A stretch of 64,000 nt of DNA from Nodosilinea sp. FACHB-131 (GTDB lineage Bacteria > Cyanobacteriota > Cyanobacteriia > Phormidesmidales > Phormidesmidaceae), in contig NZ_JACJOF010000038.1 in NCBI RefSeq assembly GCF_014695395.1, positions 248,001-312,000 on the forward strand, given 5' to 3'. Positions 9,901-16,870 of this stretch are shown one piece after another. A program made the translations under genes and the position numbers. Positions within the stretch are counted from its first letter, which is position 1. Every line of letters starts with the position of its first letter. Below the pieces are notes generated by a model that saw only the letters and a list, made by a program, of their open reading frames with translations, ran no database searches and was not told the origin of the DNA.

Positions 9901-10806
9901 AAGGGCGGCAACCGCGAGTACGCCATTTTTGACGCTCCCATGCACACCCTGGTGGTGCAGCAGATGGAGCTTGAAAACGACCTGCGCCGAGCCCTAGAGC
10001 GGTGTGAACTGCGGCTTTACTATCAGCCCATCATCAATTTAGCTACCGGCACGGCGCAAGGATTTGAGGCTTTGGTGCGGTGGCAGCATCCCCACCGTGG
10101 GCTGGTGCCGCCCCTCGACTTCATCCCCATTGCCGAAAATACTGGATTGATTACTGCCCTCGACCTGTGGACCCTCAACGAGGCCTGCCGTCAGCTGAGC
10201 TACTGGCATCAAGCGCTTCCCCACAGTCACCCCCTCACCGTCAGCGTCAATCTTTCTGGTAAGCAATTTGTGCGCCCTGATCTGATTCAGCAAATAGACG
10301 CTGCTCTGAGCCACAATCACCTACAGGGGCAGCACCTAAGGGTCGAAATTACCGAAAGCGTGCTGATTCAAAATGCTCAGATGGCCATTGATCTGCTCAA
10401 ACAGCTGCGCCAGCGCCGCATCCAGATCTGTATGGATGATTTTGGTACCGGCTACTCATCGCTCAGCTACCTGCATCGATTTCCCATCGACGTGCTCAAA
10501 ATTGACAAGTCATTTATTACCAACCTGCATCGCTCTGGCCCCAGCACGGGCGACTACGAAATTGTCAAAGCCATCATCAGCCTTGCTACCAATCTCAATT
10601 TAACGGTAGTGGCCGAGGGCATTGAGACCGCCGAGCAGGCGGTTTACCTTCAGACCCACCAGTGTCAGGGGGGGCAGGGCTATTACTTCTCTTCGCCTCT
10701 CTCGGTAGCGGATGCAACGGCGTTTATTGCCCAACTGCCTGATTCCAGCCCTGGCTCCGCTAAAACGGAAACGGTTTGTAGGGAATCCACTGGGCCCACA
10801 GCTTAG
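6961..10806 (+). CDS. PAS/GAF sensor diguanylate cyclase/phosphodiesterase (GGDEF-EAL)
   Basis: 1281-residue c-di-GMP turnover enzyme. Domains in order: PAS about 25-145, PAS about 160-275, PAS about 290-410, GAF about 440-590, GAF about 600-760, GGDEF about 775-980, EAL about 1000-1250. The cyclase motif GGDEF (909-913) is intact, with an RxxD inhibitory site (RPAD) five residues upstream. The EAL site is intact: EAL 1036-1038, EITES, DDFGTGYSS, KIDKSF, VAEGIE. Both activities are therefore possible. The first GAF resembles cyanobacteriochrome GAFs and keeps a Cys (526) followed by Tyr instead of His. A low-complexity insert of about 50 residues interrupts the early GGDEF domain. Its 3' end overlaps the convergent next gene by 47 bp. 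Confidence 0.93.
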   Translation: MTDDWTASPDPAPVVGAPDARSGHGQIGDLQASEQHFGAVIETMALAGLVVDANGHILLCNDYLLNLTGWQRHEVVGGSWLELFIPAGDRQALRELFRAAVAQGSVCHETEILTRSGDRRLIAWNTTVLTSADGLVQQLTCIGQDITDQRQADPRLQDSKSRLQPVLANLPGVVLRYVQHPSGPDDITYVSPGCMEMWELEPEQLLGQPQRLWLTIHPDDRSTVRGLLQHSGATLTPWFCEWRPLTSSGRQTWLQGMGWPECLANGDIAWDIVVLNISEKARLDAERKQTEQALVSANQQMQAFIDNSPALVSIFDATGHYRRVNQATAAQFGLQPEDMVGRSFADLLPPSMVSVFMERVQHLVATQTPLTVEDKLHLGEEQQVFSSVLFPVGVEADGTPILGAMATDITPLAQAQEALRRQAEEEHLIRTITQHIHQSLEVEQILQTTVTEVRQFLQTDRVLIYRFNSDLSGTMTVEAVLPPWNATLGLTVGDTCFLTKPGLAHRYRRGRTHHIDNVAEANIDPCYRALLTRFQVQANLTVPINCGGNLWGLLCVHHCRGPRQWQPKERALLAQLADQVAIALQQSQLLAQTSTLAQQEKLLNNIISAISDSLDLETLLQRAATEMLHTFEANRGLVILCQATDQVLVHTNTASTPGFDSLRGQVIPIEGNPHAQRVLAEELPVVVDDVRAEPTLLPNLALAQKLNIGAILAVSIRYRGVVKGILSVHQGPGPRCWSEAEIKLIKRLADHLAIAIHQAELYAQAQVELAERKRLEAQLRYDASHDRLTGLPNRTLFLERLAQALDQLHYHCTSHRPLVGATFDDASDDASGPCCDSETDTGFESVPVSEMPQALRCANRQFALLFLDLDRFKVINDSLGHAMGDQLLQVVAQRLQTCLRPADVAARLGGDEFVVLLSNLSDAAVAVSMAQRIHAILESPVLLQGHEVFIHASIGIALSATTYTDPNQMLRDADIAMYKAKGGNREYAIFDAPMHTLVVQQMELENDLRRALERCELRLYYQPIINLATGTAQGFEALVRWQHPHRGLVPPLDFIPIAENTGLITALDLWTLNEACRQLSYWHQALPHSHPLTVSVNLSGKQFVRPDLIQQIDAALSHNHLQGQHLRVEITESVLIQNAQMAIDLLKQLRQRRIQICMDDFGTGYSSLSYLHRFPIDVLKIDKSFITNLHRSGPSTGDYEIVKAIISLATNLNLTVVAEGIETAEQAVYLQTHQCQGGQGYYFSSPLSVADATAFIAQLPDSSPGSAKTETVCRESTGPTA

Positions 10807-11473
10807 CCAGAGTGCCGTTCATAATCAGCTGATTGATGGCTTGGTTGAGGGCCTCCAGCAGTTCCCGGTTGCCCGGCAACACCCCAATGCCAAAGGGGTG
10901 CTGGGTGGGAATTTGAAAAGCCACTCGCAGGTTAGTGGTATCGGCCTCGGCAGTGAGCAGCAGCAGGGCATCACCCACCAAGGCGTCGAGCTCGGCGCGG
11001 GCTAGGGCTTGCAGCAGAGCTGGTCGGCTCTGGTCGGCTCCTTCAAAGGGTACCCACTCCAGATCGGGTAAGGCCTCGGTGAGAGTCAGGAGACTACTGC
11101 CCGCCAAGAAGCCGAGCCGCTTGCCCGCCAGGTCTTCCAGTGTACAGATGGGGCTATCTTCGCGCACTAGCACGGCCTCGTCGAAGCGGCCGTAGGGCCG
11201 GGTAAAGTCAGCCCAGGCGCGGCGATCTTGGGTAATGGCCTGGCTAAACCACACTACGTCGTAATCGCCAGTGCTGAGGGTAGGGTAAAACTCTTCGGGT
11301 GGGCAGTGAAACCACACCGGCACCAGCCCTAGCACCTCGCCCACTGCCCGAGCTACAGCCGGCTCGTAGCCCCGGCGATCGCCATCTTGCACAAAGCTCA
11401 TCGGCCGGGCATCAAAATCGTTAGCAATAATGGAAAGCTGCCCAGGGCGAACGGTGGTAAAGTCCATGACCAT
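10760..11473 (-). CDS. Solute-binding-protein-like (SBP_bac_3 family), no signal peptide
   Basis: About 237 residues with the periplasmic amino-acid-binding fold: PMSFVQDGDRRGYEPAVARAVGEVLG near the N-terminus, YDVVWFSQAIT, LEDLAGKRLGFLAGSS and a C-terminal LNQAINQLIMNGTLAKLWAQW helix. The start is ambiguous (ATGs at 11473 and 11467; a GTG at 11515 is possible). None of these gives a convincing signal peptide or lipobox, which is unusual for this family. There are no ABC permease genes nearby. The last 47 bases overlap the end of the convergent c-di-GMP gene. It may be a cytosolic ligand sensor, or the export signal may be non-standard; the ligand is not predictable. Confidence 0.75.
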   Translation of the reverse strand: MVMDFTTVRPGQLSIIANDFDARPMSFVQDGDRRGYEPAVARAVGEVLGLVPVWFHCPPEEFYPTLSTGDYDVVWFSQAITQDRRAWADFTRPYGRFDEAVLVREDSPICTLEDLAGKRLGFLAGSSLLTLTEALPDLEWVPFEGADQSRPALLQALARAELDALVGDALLLLTAEADTTNLRVAFQIPTQHPFGIGVLPGNRELLEALNQAINQLIMNGTLAKLWAQWIPYKPFPF

Positions 11474-11612
11474 GTAAAAGGAACGTAGGGCTATTGTGAC
11501 ACCAAACCCAGTCACCCCATGGGGGCTATCTCCCCTCAGCGTCGTGCGGCTTGAAATCGCTCTCTATTCGTGGAATGGTGAAGGGAGTACTGCACGTCTG
11601 CGCGAGAGTTAC

Positions 11613-12050
11613 ATGACTGTTGGTAATCCTGCTTCTGATCCGGCCTTTGAGCCCCTGCGCCAGTTTCGACCGCTGCTGCTGAAGGCCCACAAAATTTTGA
11701 TGGATGCTGAGAAAGACCGCTACGAGGCCAACCACGGTGCGATCGCCAACAAGGGCGACTACCTGCGTCTGGTGCTCAACCATGAGCAATTTAGCTGGCT
11801 GCGGCCCATCTCCCAACTGATTGTGCAGATCGACGAGGTGCTGATGTCAAAACAGCCCCAGCCCTTAGAGCGCGCCCCCGAGCTGCTCAACCAGGCCCGC
11901 CACCTGCTCTATGACACCGAAATTGGCCAAGCATTTCAGGACCGCACCCAATCGGTCGCCCGCCGCGACCCCGAAATGGCTGCCATGGCCCAGCGCCTAG
12001 ATGAGATCATGCAGCCCTACGGCTCTCAGTCAGGGAATAGCTCGACCTAA
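11613..12050 (+). CDS. Conserved hypothetical protein
   Basis: 145 residues from the ATG at 11613 (MTVGNPASD); an upstream extension in the same frame lacks a good start. Predicted soluble and largely helical, with charged amphipathic segments (AHKILMDAEKDRYEANHGAIANKGDYLRL read in pieces). No catalytic motif or named domain is recognised. It is divergent from the solute-binding-like gene by about 140 bp and precedes ftrV on the same strand by 117 bp. Length, composition and reading-frame quality argue that it is a real gene; function unknown. Confidence 0.7.
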   Translation: MTVGNPASDPAFEPLRQFRPLLLKAHKILMDAEKDRYEANHGAIANKGDYLRLVLNHEQFSWLRPISQLIVQIDEVLMSKQPQPLERAPELLNQARHLLYDTEIGQAFQDRTQSVARRDPEMAAMAQRLDEIMQPYGSQSGNSST

Positions 12051-12167
12051 TTGGCAGCCGCCACGTGCAAGCGCCCATCCTGTGCAAAGATAATAGGGCT
12101 ACAAAAAAGCAAGTTCCCACCTGGTCACCAGGCGCTAGGGAGGATTGAGTAAGAGCGAGTGTGTGCT

Positions 12168-12404
12168 ATGAATGTTGGCGAGCGCGTCCGAATCAAAGAG
12201 TCGGTTATTTTTTATCACCACCCGCTGCACCGCAACGAAGCCTTTGATGCCAAAGGCCTAGAGGGAGTCGTTGTGTCTATTCTCACCGACTACAAGGGCC
12301 GCCCCATCAGCCCCAACTTTCCGGTTCAGGTAGAGTTTGAGGTCGAGGGGGCTAAGCGGCCCATGCGCGCCCACCTCAAGCAAGATGAGCTAGAAATGCT
12401 CTAG
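12168..12404 (+). CDS. ftrV: Ferredoxin-thioredoxin reductase variable chain
   Basis: 78-residue alpha (variable) subunit of ferredoxin:thioredoxin reductase, the light-dependent redox switch passing electrons from photosystem I ferredoxin to thioredoxins. Family signature segments are seen: MNVGERVRIKES, YHHPLHRNEAFDAKGLEG, VSILTDYKGRPISPN and a C-terminal AHLKQDELEML. The ATG at 12168 matches the conserved N-terminus; an in-frame GTG nine bases upstream is unlikely. The catalytic iron-sulfur subunit ftrC is not in this window, as is usual for cyanobacteria where the two are unlinked. Confidence 0.93.
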   Translation: MNVGERVRIKESVIFYHHPLHRNEAFDAKGLEGVVVSILTDYKGRPISPNFPVQVEFEVEGAKRPMRAHLKQDELEML

Positions 12405-12471
12405 GCTTGGGCGCAAGTCACTCAAAAAATATTCGGTATAGCCTCTGTTGCTCTCCTAGCCTGTCGTTCTC

Positions 12472-12699
12472 CTAAACGGAGCGGCGGCTAAACCAGGTCA
12501 GGAGGTTTGCCTCCGTCCGCATCTGCTCCAGATCACGCCGGTTTTCGGCGGCGATCTGGTCGTACCACTGGTAGTAGGCTTCCAGGTTGGCCCGGTGCTC
12601 GACCTCTAGGCGAAAATCTTGGGCGGCCTGCTGGAGTTCCAGGTACTCGATAACCTCCTGGGGCGTAGCCAGCGATCGCGGCGATAGGTATTCAAACAT
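12472..12699 (-). CDS. Small conserved hypothetical protein
   Basis: 75 residues from the ATG at 12699 (MFEYLSPRSLATPQEV). It is acidic to neutral and strongly helical, with EYLELQQAAQDFRLEVEH and AAENRRDLEQMRTEA segments that could form a coiled coil. No known domain recognised. It is convergent with ftrV, 67 bp away. An upstream in-frame extension to 12813 has poor coding character and is not included. Confidence 0.6.
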   Translation of the reverse strand: MFEYLSPRSLATPQEVIEYLELQQAAQDFRLEVEHRANLEAYYQWYDQIAAENRRDLEQMRTEANLLTWFSRRSV

Positions 12700-12836
12700 A
12701 GCGGCCCGGCGTGACACAGGGTTATCATAGCCTGCCCGCCTGGGGTGAGTGGGTGGACTCTGGATAGAGATAATTGCTCCAGCCGAAAATGTATGGTCAG
12801 CGCAGCGAGTCATCCACCCCTACACCCTCTGCCCTC

Positions 12837-13229
12837 TTAACCCTCTCCAGCCCCCCGTAGCCCAGCTATGGCCAGGCAGGCCCAGCCCACCATTAAAGCC
12901 GCACCGCCGATCGGGGCCACGGCCCCCAGCATGCTTTGACCCGTCAGTGCCAGGGCATAGAGGCTGCCCGAAAACACGACTGTACCGGCAATCAAAGCCC
13001 ATCCCGAGGCGGCAAGCCATCCTGGAGCACCTAATCCTTGGTACCGGATTAGGGCTACCAGCAGCAGGGCCAGGGCGTGGTACATCTGGTAGCGAGCGGC
13101 GGTTTCAAACACCGTCAGCAGTCGATCGCTGAGCTGAGGTTTAAGGGCGTGGGTGGCAAAGGCCCCAGCCGCTACGGCGGTGCCGCCCAGCACCGCTGCG
13201 ATCGCAATCCACAGCCGCTCTACAGTCAT
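12837..13229 (-). CDS. DUF423 family membrane protein
   Basis: 130-residue integral membrane protein of the DUF423 (YgdD/TMEM256-like) family. The N-terminal helix continues into the family signature GAFATHALKP, then FETAARYQMYHALALLLVAL, followed by two more hydrophobic helices, giving four membrane segments in all. Function of the family is unknown. It is downstream of chlM on the same strand with a 23-bp gap, so cotranscription is likely. Confidence 0.9.
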   Translation of the reverse strand: MTVERLWIAIAAVLGGTAVAAGAFATHALKPQLSDRLLTVFETAARYQMYHALALLLVALIRYQGLGAPGWLAASGWALIAGTVVFSGSLYALALTGQSMLGAVAPIGGAALMVGWACLAIAGLRGAGEG

Positions 13230-13252
13230 GGTCTCGCTCCTGCATCCACGGT

Positions 13253-13942
13253 CTACTGGTCTTTGACAGCTTCTAGCATGCGCGAAAAGTAAAACTGGGT
13301 CTTAGTCAACGTGCGGCGCTCAATGCGCCAACCGTCGGCCTCCAGCGCCTTCACAATGTCGGTCTCCCGGTGCAGGTAGGCGCGGGTGGTTTTGCTCGGC
13401 CCTGGGAAAAATTCACCCACCTTCTTCAGCGCGCTATAGAACAGCGTCTTGGGCGCAAAACTCATAATCAGCCGCGACTCGGCTAGAGAGCCGAGATGGC
13501 TAATCATGCCCTGCACTTTGTCCTGGGGATAGTGAATTAAGACATCTAAGCAAATTACTGTGTGATAGCGACCGGCCAATTCCTCCAGGTCTTTGACCTC
13601 AAAGGTAGGCAAGTTTTTACCCTCCAGGGCGACCTTAGCCCGCTGGCGGGCCTCCTCAACCATTTTGGCGGAGATGTCGCTGGCATAAACCTGAGCGCCT
13701 GCCTGAGCTAGGGGAATCGTCAGGCTGCCTACGCCGCAGCCCGCATCGCAACAGGTGAGCCCAGCCAAGTTGCCATCGGCTTCTAGCCAACCCATCAGCG
13801 TGTCTACTGTGCGCTGGTGGCCTTTACGAATGTCGAGCTGGACCTTATTGACTTCGCCATCGCCGTAGATGCGCTGCCAGCGGTCAAAGCCGGTGGCATT
13901 GAAGTATTCGCGGACTACGGTTTTATCGTCAGTGGCAGTCAT
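13253..13942 (-). CDS. chlM: Magnesium-protoporphyrin IX methyltransferase
   Basis: 229 residues from the ATG at 13942 (MTATDDKTVVREYFN), the usual length for ChlM. SAM-dependent methylation of the C13 propionate of Mg-protoporphyrin IX in chlorophyll synthesis. Seen: conserved N-terminal REYFNATGFDRWQRIYGD, SAM-binding motif I CDAGCGVGSLTIPLA, and the C-terminal segments SFAPKTLFYSALKKVGEFFPGPSKTTRAY in pieces and RRTLTKTQFYFSRMLE. Divergent from purE with a short shared promoter region and followed by the DUF423 gene. Confidence 0.95.
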   Translation of the reverse strand: MTATDDKTVVREYFNATGFDRWQRIYGDGEVNKVQLDIRKGHQRTVDTLMGWLEADGNLAGLTCCDAGCGVGSLTIPLAQAGAQVYASDISAKMVEEARQRAKVALEGKNLPTFEVKDLEELAGRYHTVICLDVLIHYPQDKVQGMISHLGSLAESRLIMSFAPKTLFYSALKKVGEFFPGPSKTTRAYLHRETDIVKALEADGWRIERRTLTKTQFYFSRMLEAVKDQ

Positions 13943-14105
13943 GGGGAAGGCTTCGGAGTTTGCTAATTTCTGTAAAATTCTATGATGTTTTGCTGCGCCA
14001 AAACGGTCCGCAACGAAACTCAACCTTCCCCTGTGTCGCTGGGGTCATCGTCTAAAACCCGCCAGTGGCATGATGGGTAAGCACTTTTCGACAGCAGCGA
14101 AGGCG

Positions 14106-14651
14106 ATGACTATCCCTGAAATTAGCCCTGACAACAGCCCTGAAATTGGCATCATTATGGGCAGCGACTCAGACTTGCCCACCATGGCTGCTGCCATTGA
14201 GATTTGTACTGAGTTTGGGGTCGCCCACGAGGTAGCTATTGTGTCGGCCCACCGCACCCCTGAGCGCATGGTTGCCTATGCCCAGAGTGCGCGCGATCGC
14301 GGCCTCAAGGTGATCATCGCTGGGGCCGGAGGGGCCGCTCACCTACCCGGTATGGTTGCCGCCCTCACCCCACTACCGGTCATCGGTGTCCCCGTAGTCA
14401 GCCGCACTATGCAAGGGCTCGATTCGCTCTATTCCATTGTGCAAATGCCAGCGGGCATTCCAGTGGCCACAGTCGCCATTGGCAATGCTACAAATGCTGG
14501 GCTGCTGGCGGTGCAGATTTTGGCCACCGATCGCCCTGCCCTACTCGATCAGGTTGCCCAATATCGCCGCGCTCTTGAAGCTTCGGTACTGGCTAAACAG
14601 CAAAAACTCGACCAGCTTGGACCCCAAGGCTACTTAGCGAATCAAGTTTAG
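14106..14651 (+). CDS. purE: N5-carboxyaminoimidazole ribonucleotide mutase
   Basis: Class I PurE of the purine pathway, converting N5-CAIR to CAIR. About 181 residues from the ATG at 14106, preceded by AAGG; an alternative in-frame ATG lies at 14070. Diagnostic motifs: [23 protein letters not shown] (active-site His), [14 protein letters not shown] and PVIGVPV, with the [16 protein letters not shown] segment. No purK is adjacent. A 436-bp regulatory gap follows before the ammonium transporter. Confidence 0.95.
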   Translation: MTIPEISPDNSPEIGIIMGSDSDLPTMAAAIEICTEFGVAHEVAIVSAHRTPERMVAYAQSARDRGLKVIIAGAGGAAHLPGMVAALTPLPVIGVPVVSRTMQGLDSLYSIVQMPAGIPVATVAIGNATNAGLLAVQILATDRPALLDQVAQYRRALEASVLAKQQKLDQLGPQGYLANQV

Positions 14652-14777
14652 AAGATGTCAGCCCCTTTTTTGACGGCAATGTTCCTTAAAGCATCTTTGA
14701 CAAGCAATTAATTTGTAGTTAATTAACCCTATGTTTTCAGGACTACATGAGGAATGTAGCAGCCTTGTGGGGTGTTG

Positions 14778-14793
14778 TGTATCGCTTGATACA
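14778..14793 (+). promoter_or_regulatory. NtcA-binding site upstream of amt
   Basis: Perfect palindrome TGTATCGCTTGATACA, containing GTA-N8-TAC exactly (GTA at 14779-14781, TAC at 14790-14792). This is the consensus of the nitrogen regulator NtcA, placed 295 bp before the chosen amt start and in the long leader region where such sites activate amt genes in nitrogen-limited cyanobacteria. A matching -10 about 22 bases downstream is not clear, so the exact promoter architecture is uncertain. Confidence 0.8.
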
Positions 14794-15087
14794 GATTGCT
14801 TGCCGCAGAATTGATGGAATCAACTTGTTCTATTTACACGCAAATTCCTCTGCCAATAATGTCGAAAATGTTTAGGCAGATCGGTGTGGGTTTCTAAAGG
14901 TGTTTTTCGGTTGACGTAGCTGCCATTAGAAACTTGCGACTTTTGCATATGGTTCGCAGAATGCATCTGTTCTGTGGGCCTTAGCTCCCATGCGGATTTG
15001 TCTCACCGCTATGCGGCTGAGAGCACAGATCCGAAAAGCGGTAGGCCGTGTTCACTGTCTGATTGTGTTGAAGGAACGTCTGTTGAG

Positions 15088-16587
15088 ATGTCTAATTTAG
15101 TGTTGCGTAATCGTTCTAAGTTCCGGAGGCGGTCTAAACCCAGCTTTTGGAACGCCAATGTGCCGCCCTTTGACCAGGTGTTTAAGCGTCTGTTCGCCCG
15201 AGTTGGCGGTTGGGCTTGGGTAGCCTGTATCCCGTTAGCGTTGATCATTCTGGCCACCTGGGGAGTCGCAGCTCACGCTCAAGAGGAGCTAACTGCTGCC
15301 GATGTGCAAGTCACCCTCAACAACATTTGGGTGCTGGTCTGTGCCTTCTTGGTCATTTTCATGAACGCTGGCTTCGCTATGGTGGAGACTGGCTTTTGTC
15401 GGCAAAAGAATGCCGTCAACGTGTTGACCAAAAACCTGATTGTGTTTGCTCTAGCAACCCTAGCCTTTTGGTTCATCGGCTTTTCGCTGATGTTTGGTGC
15501 CAATGGCAATGGCTGGGTAGGCTGGGGGAGCTTCTTCCTCGGCGGTGCCCCTGAGCTATACGGTTTAGGGCCCGATGGCATCAACCTCACCAAGGATACA
15601 TTCTTCTTGTTTCAGGTTGCCTTTGCCGGTACTGCTGCCACCATCGTGTCGGGGGCTGTGGCCGAGCGCATCAAGTTTGTCGATTTTCTCATCTTCAGCG
15701 TTTTGCTAACCGCTATTGCCTACCCCATCACAGGCCACTGGCTCTGGGGTGGTGGCTGGCTCGCTGAGCTTGGCTTCCATGACTTTGCTGGGTCTACCAT
15801 TGTTCACTCCGTGGGCGGCTGGGCAGCTCTTATGGGGGCGGCTTTTCTTGGCCCCCGCATGGGTAAGTACAACGCCGATGGCCGAGTAAATGCTCTGCCG
15901 GGTCACAACCTGAGCATTGCAACTCTGGGTTGCCTAATTCTTTGGCTAGGCTGGTTTGGGTTTAACCCCGGTTCTCAGTTGGCAGCCGATTCAGCTGTAG
16001 CCTATATTGCCGTTACGACTAACCTGGGTGCTGCTGCCGGTGGCGTAGCCGCTACCGCTGTCTCTTGGGCAATGAGCGGCAAGCCTGACCTGTCTATGAC
16101 CATCAACGGTATTCTGGCCGGTCTGGTATCGGTTACGGCTGGCTGCTTTGTCTTCGGCTATGCGGGAGCTTTCTTCGCCGGTTTGATTGGCGGCATCCTG
16201 GTGGTGTTTGCAGTCGGCTTCTTCGATAGCATCAAGATTGACGACCCTGTGGGTGCAACCTCTGTGCACCTGGTCTGCGGCGTCTGGGGCACCCTAGCTG
16301 TAGGTTTGTTTGCCAATCCTAACAACTTCACCCAGGGTGGCGAAGGCATTGCTGGTCTGTTCTACGGTGGCGGCCTAGGTCAGCTGGGGATTCAAATCCT
16401 AGGCATTTTGACCGTTGGGTTGTTTACAGTAGTGCTGTCCACCATATTCTGGCTGGTGGTTAAGTCTGTTCTGGGCCTGCGGGTTAGCGCCGAAGAAGAG
16501 ATGAAAGGGCTGGACATTGGCGAGCACGGCATGGAGGCCTACAGTGGCTTTCTCAAAGACACCAGCGATATGACTGGTGTGATGTAG
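15088..16587 (+). CDS. amt: Ammonium transporter (Amt family)
   Basis: About 499 residues from the ATG at 15088 ([15 protein letters not shown]). A basic N-terminus and hydrophobic helix ending AHAQEE form a signal sequence, followed by eleven membrane helices. Family motifs: [21 protein letters not shown] read in parts, the two pore histidines in VHSVGGW and VHLVCGVWG, and GWFGFNPGS. It transports ammonium/ammonia into the cell. An upstream in-frame GTG at 14974 is less likely. It stands alone, with an NtcA site upstream and a terminator downstream, consistent with nitrogen-controlled monocistronic expression. No glnB/glnK-like gene is adjacent. Confidence 0.95.
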   Translation: MSNLVLRNRSKFRRRSKPSFWNANVPPFDQVFKRLFARVGGWAWVACIPLALIILATWGVAAHAQEELTAADVQVTLNNIWVLVCAFLVIFMNAGFAMVETGFCRQKNAVNVLTKNLIVFALATLAFWFIGFSLMFGANGNGWVGWGSFFLGGAPELYGLGPDGINLTKDTFFLFQVAFAGTAATIVSGAVAERIKFVDFLIFSVLLTAIAYPITGHWLWGGGWLAELGFHDFAGSTIVHSVGGWAALMGAAFLGPRMGKYNADGRVNALPGHNLSIATLGCLILWLGWFGFNPGSQLAADSAVAYIAVTTNLGAAAGGVAATAVSWAMSGKPDLSMTINGILAGLVSVTAGCFVFGYAGAFFAGLIGGILVVFAVGFFDSIKIDDPVGATSVHLVCGVWGTLAVGLFANPNNFTQGGEGIAGLFYGGGLGQLGIQILGILTVGLFTVVLSTIFWLVVKSVLGLRVSAEEEMKGLDIGEHGMEAYSGFLKDTSDMTGVM

Positions 16588-16639
16588 CTTTCTCCAAAGT
16601 GTTAGTTCTTGCCGTGGGTTAGAACCACAGTATTTAGGG

Positions 16640-16669
16640 CACCTGTGCAGCTTGCGCAGGTGTTTTTTT
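16640..16669 (+). terminator. Rho-independent terminator after amt
   Basis: Stem CACCTGTGC / GCGCAGGTG (one G-T pair) with a five-base loop AGCTT, followed by seven T residues. It lies 52 bp after the amt stop. Confidence 0.9.
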
Positions 16670-16870
16670 ATTGCTGATCCGCTGCATAGAACAGGTATTC
16701 TGCCCTGACAAGGGCTGTTTTTGGCAAATGGTTACAATATATCTATTGGGAAAGGGGGTAGCTGGTAGGCTAGGTGAGAGTAACTGCTGCCGATGCGACC
16801 GGGTCTCCTGGGGGTTCTCTAGAGAGCGCCAGGGCAGAACCTTTGAATCGACGGTTCCCTGAACTGAACC

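Noticed and set aside
11025-11046. Short direct duplication of TGGTCGGCTC in the solute-binding-like gene
   Set aside because: Only two copies of ten bases inside a coding region; no evident function.
12749-13132. Plus-strand open frame of 127 codons over the DUF423 gene
   Set aside because: It is antisense to a convincing membrane protein gene and has Pro/Arg-rich composition typical of shadow frames.
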